A DNA stretch of 9,688 bases, from positions 1 through 9,688 of the forward strand of contig CAAGMI010000179.1 of the NCBI GenBank assembly GCA_900771005.1, in the 5' to 3' direction. How positions within the stretch are numbered: the first letter of the stretch is position 1; the number at the start of each line of letters is the position of its first letter. Position numbers and translations under genes: made by a program. The notes beneath the pieces are model-generated. The model was not told where the DNA came from. It was given only the letters and a program-made list of their open reading frames with translations, and did not search any database. The stretch comes from Rikenellaceae bacterium (GTDB lineage: Bacteria > Bacteroidota > Bacteroidia > Bacteroidales > UBA932). Of this stretch, positions 5,864 to 9,688 are shown piece after piece.

Positions 5864-6050
5864 CCAGCATAAATATCGAATCTGTCGGCTTCTGAAAATA
5901 CTTTGCAATTTTCAGTGCCAATATTGTGGAAGGGACATACTTGCCTGATTCAATGGAATTGATCGTCTGGCGGCTTACTCCAACCGCCGTAGCCAGATCC
6001 TGCTGAGTAATGTCGAGGATAGCCCTTTCAACGCGGATCGTGTTTTTCAT
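5841..6050 (-). CDS. Small Xre/Cro-type helix-turn-helix repressor
   Basis: This 69-aa cytoplasmic DNA-binding protein is almost entirely one HTH_3 domain. Residues 15-52 show TQQDLATAVGVSRQTINSIESGKYVPS, with recognition helix VSRQTINSIE, followed by the helices that close the fold. It belongs to the short YozG-like group often encoded next to a small membrane protein. Its ATG overlaps the membrane-protein stop as ATGA (6050-6047), so the pair is translationally coupled. The likely target is the TTGTCAA-N6-TTGACAA palindrome on the operon promoter at 6571-6590, making it an autorepressor. That target is inferred from position. No ligand or protease domain is present, so any signal would come through the membrane partner. 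Confidence 0.88.
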   Translation of the reverse strand: MKNTIRVERAILDITQQDLATAVGVSRQTINSIESGKYVPSTILALKIAKYFQKPTDSIFMLDDEENIS

Positions 6051-6523
6051 CTGTTCTCCCTCCTGACTTTGTACATATCGAAATTGAACTTCACAATAAA
6101 CAACAGGAATTCAAGGAAAATTGCCGAAAATGAAAAGAACAGAAAACTGACATCATACAAGAAAATGACCCCTAAAGCAAAAATGATTGCCGTTATCCAG
6201 AAACTCCATACAAAAGATTTCATACGTATCAAGCCCGTCATTTCATCTTCATCCTTCTCCCGCGAGAGCGCTATGAAGCACAGGGAGACCAGCAGACCCA
6301 GCATTCCTATCTCGTTGATAGGATCCGTCGTGCCGATTAAAAGTAGGGGAACTTTATCGGAACCGATTTCAGAAGAAAATAAAGAAATACACGGCCACTG
6401 CAGAAAATTGAACTCAAGTTCGCCACTCAAAAGAGTCCAAAGGCAGATTAGGCAGAACGGAACAAACATAACAAGCCCAATTCTCTTGAACTTATTAGGC
6501 AATAGAAAAGAAGAAAGTTCCAT
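6047..6523 (-). CDS. Small four-helix membrane protein paired with the Xre repressor
   Basis: The 158-aa protein has about four transmembrane segments: roughly 14-33, 69-86, 103-121 and 124-147. The ends are short and charged (KVRRENR at the C-terminus, SREKDEDE between helices two and three). No enzymatic motif is visible and I cannot name the family with confidence. Small membrane proteins of this size directly upstream of a 65-75-aa Xre regulator form a recurring pair in Firmicutes and Bacteroidetes, where the membrane partner is thought to sense a signal or hold the regulator. Here it is the first gene of the operon, behind a near-consensus promoter with a leader of about 20 nt, and it shares an ATGA overlap with the regulator. 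Confidence 0.75.
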   Translation of the reverse strand: MELSSFLLPNKFKRIGLVMFVPFCLICLWTLLSGELEFNFLQWPCISLFSSEIGSDKVPLLLIGTTDPINEIGMLGLLVSLCFIALSREKDEDEMTGLIRMKSFVWSFWITAIIFALGVIFLYDVSFLFFSFSAIFLEFLLFIVKFNFDMYKVRRENR

Positions 6524-6547
6524 GAAAAATATAATTTATTTACCGAA

Positions 6548-6577
6548 CAAAGGTAAGTAAATTTTTCATATTGTCAA
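6548..6577 (-). promoter_or_regulatory. Promoter of the four-gene operon
   Basis: On the minus strand TTG (6577-6575), a 19-bp spacer and TACCTTTG (6555-6548) make an almost ideal Bacteroides -33/-7 promoter. Transcription should begin near 6543, leaving a leader of about 20 nt to ATG 6523. It is the only clear promoter for the downstream membrane protein, repressor, acyltransferase and antiporter genes. Confidence 0.75.
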
Positions 6578-6590
6578 GTATATTTGACAA
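6571..6590. promoter_or_regulatory. Operator palindrome TTGTCAA-N6-TTGACAA over the -33 box
   Basis: Two exact 7-base arms are separated by six AT-rich bases, and one arm contains the -33 TTG. A dimeric Xre protein fits a 20-bp site of this spacing, and binding here would exclude RNA polymerase. The repressor encoded as the second gene is the obvious candidate. Confidence 0.65.
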
Positions 6591-6623
6591 AAAGCCAGTG
6601 CGCCCATTGCCGGAAGTCCCTGT

Positions 6624-7947
6624 CTATATGCAGAAGGTGATACCGAAATCTATTGATGTTCTGAATTTTCCAACAGGAAGAGGAAGATTCTGGACGGTTC
6701 GGCCAAGATAGCTTTCCGCACCGAAGAAGAAGTTGAATATGCCTCCGGTGATACTGAATGCCGCGCCGACACTGCTTCCTGACGAGCCGTAGCCGTAGTT
6801 CGCAGTGAAACTGAACCAATCAACAGGAGTGATGGTCGCTCCGAAACGGGCGTTGACATATGAAGTGGAAAAATTCTTGTAAGTCAGGAAAAGACCCGCC
6901 GACAAGCCCTTGTAGAAAGGCATAGTGTATCTAGCACCGGCATTGGCCGTGAACGGCAGCATCTCAAAGCTGCTTTTCCCACTTTCTTCCGGCTGGAACT
7001 TGACAAGCCTCTCCAGTGACTGCAGGATATCTTCCTTCTTTTCCGAGTCCGGTTTGTCCACATACACCGTACCGACTGCCCTCCCGCTCACATTGTGATC
7101 CCAGAAAGCACCACCCAGGTCATTGATGGCGATGGAGGTTTCAAGGCCATCCACGGGTTCATAACTGATACCCAGGTCAAACCCGAATCCTCCCCCCCGG
7201 CAAACTGATTTTCGAAGGAATGATAGCCAACCGGCTGAGGTCATATGATCCGTCATCTCTCAACGGGATGTCGATTGCAGTCTGGGAAGCAGTAATGCGG
7301 GCATCGCTGTGAATGACGAATGCGTCCCCAACCTTTGCCGCCTGGATATGGTCCGCCTCCATCTTCGCCTGACCGAGACCTATGATAATTTTCGCCCTCC
7401 CACCTATCTTCAATTTTGAGTTTATCGCGCGGGAATAGCCGTAAGCAATCTCAGAATACATATTGAAACTGGCATCTGCAGGAGGAATATCATAGTTCCT
7501 GTCTTCCGGACTCTTGAGGAAGGAAAACATCTCGCGCGGTACATTTCCCATAGAATATGCCTTCACATTCAATTCTATGGTATGGTAGGCGATATGTTTC
7601 CTGTCCCAGAATCCCGCCGTGGCAAGATTCAGCCCGACTGCAGTGTTGACATCCGTCACGTCCTGAAGGTTCGCTATGAATTCCTGAACGGGAATTTTGT
7701 CACTCAGGCCGGTAATAATCTCTCCTCCCCTTACGAAAATGAAATTCGTAAGTCCTGACTTGCTCCCTATCCTTGCTTCGGTATTTCCGACAAGCGCCGC
7801 ATATACGTTCTTCTCGCTGTGGAAAGCCGGATTGACCCTGTATGAATAGGAATAATTGTCCAGGAAATACGCCGTTTCGAAGTTCTGCGCCTGCAGCACA
7901 GGAGCCGTGAAGCAGAGAACAACGAGCAGAATTGTCAGTTTTCTCAT
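6624..7947 (-). pseudogene. DUF5723-like exported protein gene broken by a +1 shift in a G7 tract
   Basis: ATG 7947 opens a frame with a signal peptide (RKLTILLVVLCFTAPVLQAQ, about residues 2-21) and a mature part rich in aromatic and glycine beta-strand patterns. It resembles the DUF5723 family, Bacteroidetes outer-membrane or surface proteins with a porin-like beta-barrel character and unknown function. After ISLPGG (near 7192-7198) the frame hits a stop within five codons. A second frame continues with GFGFDLGISYEP to TAG at 6624, ending in a typical C-terminal beta signal (RTSIDFGITFCI). Shortening the G run from seven to six restores one 440-aa protein. The gene starts five bases after the lipoprotein stop, so the two are probably cotranscribed. 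The shift may be decay, phase variation or a sequencing error. Confidence 0.75.
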
Positions 7948-7952
7948 CAAAC

Positions 7953-8918
7953 TTATCTGGCGTTCCTGTATTCTTCGGCCTGTGAGGCGTTCCAGGCCAC
8001 GATAGCCTGACCATTCCGGAAGTATGTATCCATCAGTGCATTGCCAAGGTTGGAAGGCTCTGAATATGCAGTGCCGTCGGAGATTCCGATGACAAGCTGC
8101 TGCATGTCGCGGATATACTGGATTCCGAAGACATCATCCCCAAGCTCCGGGAACCAGTCTTTCTGCCAGTAATGACCGCCGTACATCCTGAGAGCATCCG
8201 CATCAATACCGTTTTCAGGATTCTCAATATACTCAACCAGATGTTCTATGCCGTCCGCATACGCCTTGAACAGATCGAGGCTGAAGATCCATACACCGTG
8301 TCCCGATCCGATTGCATCTCCGCCGAACAGGATGTCCTTTCCATCAAGGAAGAATACCATGGAGCCCGCGGTATGTCCCGGGACTGCCAGAGTGGATATC
8401 TTCATCCCCCCAAGGTCAAACTCATATCCTTCATCATAGAATGAGTACCTTGCAGCAGAGAATCTGTCAACCAGCGGTTCGAAATCCACCCTCGGGAGCA
8501 GGAACTCGACCTCGGGATCCTCCACAAATGCAGGGAGCATACCAGTATGGTCACCGTGATTGTGGGTGAAGGTTATCTGGAGGTCACGTTCCCCTATCCT
8601 CGACCCTACAATATCCCTGAGGGATTCGGAGGCATTGTCAGCCCAGTCGATAGGGTTGGACAGGTCTATGAGCAACGCTTTCTCACTGCCGACCAGGAGG
8701 TACATGTCCGAACAGTTGTTGAAATGGGTTTTGTTGCCGTCTTCATCAAAAGTCTCTCCGGAAGGGTTATCATCGTTGCAGTCCTGAATGTGGTACACGT
8801 TTTCAATAATCGTATCCACTGTATATGGTCCGAACTGTCCGTCAGACACCTTTTCAGACCGGGCGCAGGATGCAAATATGATTGCAACGACAACGCAGTA
8901 AGCGAATAATTTCTTCAT
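7953..8918 (-). CDS. Metallo-beta-lactamase-fold hydrolase, predicted lipoprotein
   Basis: The 321-aa product carries a lipoprotein signal peptide (MKKLFAYCVVVAIIFASC), with C18 as the lipid-modified cysteine, so it is exported and membrane-anchored. The metal site of the metallo-beta-lactamase fold is complete: H119-x-H121-x-D123-H124 in TFTHNHGDHTG, H182 in VPGHTAGS, D201 in LFGGDAIGSG and H249 in YGGHYW. This arrangement binds two metal ions, usually zinc, and hydrolyses esters, thioesters, lactams or phosphoesters. The substrate cannot be assigned. The long spacer before the metal motif, with CNDD and NNCSD, is unlike true beta-lactamases, so antibiotic resistance is not indicated. ATG 8918 was preferred to an in-frame codon at 8978, which would add 20 residues before the signal peptide and start within the transposase gene. 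Confidence 0.85.
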   Translation of the reverse strand: MKKLFAYCVVVAIIFASCARSEKVSDGQFGPYTVDTIIENVYHIQDCNDDNPSGETFDEDGNKTHFNNCSDMYLLVGSEKALLIDLSNPIDWADNASESLRDIVGSRIGERDLQITFTHNHGDHTGMLPAFVEDPEVEFLLPRVDFEPLVDRFSAARYSFYDEGYEFDLGGMKISTLAVPGHTAGSMVFFLDGKDILFGGDAIGSGHGVWIFSLDLFKAYADGIEHLVEYIENPENGIDADALRMYGGHYWQKDWFPELGDDVFGIQYIRDMQQLVIGISDGTAYSEPSNLGNALMDTYFRNGQAIVAWNASQAEEYRNAR

Positions 8919-8951
8919 AATGAATCTGTATTTGTCCCCGTTATTATTCTG

Positions 8952-8985
8952 CAAATATAATAAATTACTTAAGCACATGACAAAA
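8952..8985 (-). promoter_or_regulatory. Lipoprotein gene promoter, -33 box within the IS4 transposase gene
   Basis: On the minus strand TATATTTG (8959-8952) matches TAnnTTTG exactly. TTTTG (8985-8981) lies 21 bp upstream as the -33 element, inside the last codons of the transposase. The leader would be about 25-30 nt to ATG 8918. Whether the -7 box belongs to the IS or to the original chromosome depends on where the IS ends, which cannot be fixed from one side. Confidence 0.55.
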
Positions 8986-9688
8986 TTTTAAAAATATCGA
9001 ATGGCTGGGGCCTGAGAGGGTTCAGAAGCACGCTGGCTATGTGCTCAAGCCCGTACTTCATCACGCTGATGGCTCTGTTCCCAGTCTTTAGTATGCGGAT
9101 GGCCTTGACCTCGATGTCTTTTTTGATGCCAACGAGGTAGGCCCAGGTAAAAGAGATAATCATAACCCCGAAGAGTTGTTCAACACGTTCCAGATGCACC
9201 AGATGAGTATCCTCAATATTGAAGCCGCTGGACTTCATCCCGCGAAAGCACGACTCGATCTGCCATCTTTCCTTATATCGGGAAAGGGCGAGGTCGGGCC
9301 TGCTGAAGGATATGAGTATCTGCAGCTCGGGGACTCCGTCAGAGTTCTTGAGCCTCGCTCCGGAAAGATAGCACAATTGGCCCTTGATGCGGTATATGCG
9401 ATGAAGAACCAGTTCCTGCTTGTCCTTGAGATGTATGAACATGCTCTTGACACGCTTCTCCTCTCCCGTCCTCGGATCTTCAACCCAGAAGTTCTCCTTG
9501 ACGCGAAGATGGTACTCAATGCCCCAGTCGTTGAGCCATTTCACCCATTCCTCACCTATGAACTCCCTGTCTGCAACAAGACACGCTATGCTCTCTCGAC
9601 CGAATAGACGTATGAACCGCTGCATGATTTCAATCCTCTCTTCACAGTTGGAGTTGCCCCTCTTGTCCAGCAGCTTGAACAATATGGG
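8969..9688 (-). CDS. IS4-family transposase, C-terminal part, cut by the window edge
   Basis: About 239 residues are visible, from the right edge to TAA 8971-8969; the frame is still open at base 9688. The second catalytic aspartate lies in CLVADREFIGEEWVKWL. The glutamate region shows the exact IS4 signature Y-2-R-3-E-6-K in YKERWQIESCFRGMK. The part carrying the first aspartate lies outside the window. A C-terminal helical region follows, with FGVMIISFTWAYLVGI. The visible part has no frameshift. Its stop is only about 50 bp from the lipoprotein gene, so the IS end must lie between or very near 8919 and 8968. The inverted repeat cannot be identified without the other end. Confidence 0.85.
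   Translation of the reverse strand, partial: PILFKLLDKRGNSNCEERIEIMQRFIRLFGRESIACLVADREFIGEEWVKWLNDWGIEYHLRVKENFWVEDPRTGEEKRVKSMFIHLKDKQELVLHRIYRIKGQLCYLSGARLKNSDGVPELQILISFSRPDLALSRYKERWQIESCFRGMKSSGFNIEDTHLVHLERVEQLFGVMIISFTWAYLVGIKKDIEVKAIRILKTGNRAISVMKYGLEHIASVLLNPLRPQPFDIFKILSCA

Noticed and set aside
5861..5908. Longer acyltransferase start at 5908
   Set aside because: The extra 15 residues come from out-of-frame repressor sequence and do not resemble the family N-terminus, which begins at the YLDNLK motif.
6591..6623. Terminator after the DUF5723-like gene
   Set aside because: A T5 tract is present on the minus strand, but the stem before it has two mismatches in seven pairs, so I did not list it as a feature.
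7953..8918. A beta-lactamase resistance gene
   Set aside because: The metal-binding motifs only show the broad metallo-beta-lactamase fold. The lipoprotein signal, long spacer and overall sequence do not match true class B beta-lactamases.
9176..9607. A 143-codon plus-strand frame within the IS4 transposase
   Set aside because: It is fully antisense to a transposase with an intact YREK signature, and it has no independent support.

Overview
The window looks like chromosomal DNA from an anaerobic gut-type Bacteroidetes, probably order Bacteroidales. The evidence is several promoters of the Bacteroides sigma type (a TTG-like -33 box, about 19-21 bp, then TAnnTTTG), a family resembling DUF5723 that is typical of this phylum, a Bacteroidetes-style lipoprotein, and IS elements of kinds common there. 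I assigned the lineage from these features only, with no database search.

Layout. Bases 1-2580 are accessory, mobile-element-like DNA. They hold the 5' end of a minus-strand gene leaving the left edge, a cluster of GCGGAT repeats, a doubly frameshifted small membrane-protein gene, and two tandem copies (133-bp period) of a short structured RNA, each with its own -7 box and U-tract. Next come a strong terminator, a complete IS256-like element with a zinc-ribbon transposase (about 1091-2300), and a gene-free tract rich in inverted repeats (2301-2583).

Bases 2584-6523 are a compact four-gene minus-strand operon: a small four-helix membrane protein, a 69-aa Xre/Cro-type repressor, an acyltransferase-3 membrane enzyme and a 749-aa KefB-like CPA2 cation:proton antiporter with two TrkA-C domains. 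The genes overlap or nearly touch. One near-consensus promoter precedes the first gene, and a perfect 7+6+7 palindrome covers its -33 box, which suggests autoregulation by the small repressor. The likely theme is envelope modification plus ion and pH homeostasis under a stress- or ligand-responsive switch; that theme is inference.

Bases 6624-8918 hold two more minus-strand genes: a metallo-beta-lactamase-fold lipoprotein, then five bases later a DUF5723-like exported protein broken by one extra G in a G7 tract. Bases 8969-9688 are the 3' part of an IS4-family transposase running off the right edge. The promoter of the lipoprotein gene appears to take its -33 box from inside this transposase gene.

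The best candidate for something undescribed is the pair of tandem structured RNAs at about 757-821 and 890-955. They are 62/70 identical from the -7 box to the U-tract. They can fold as a three-way junction with a C(UUCG)G tetraloop, and show one paired change (C-G to G-U). A 33-bp near-palindrome lies between them, just upstream of the second promoter.
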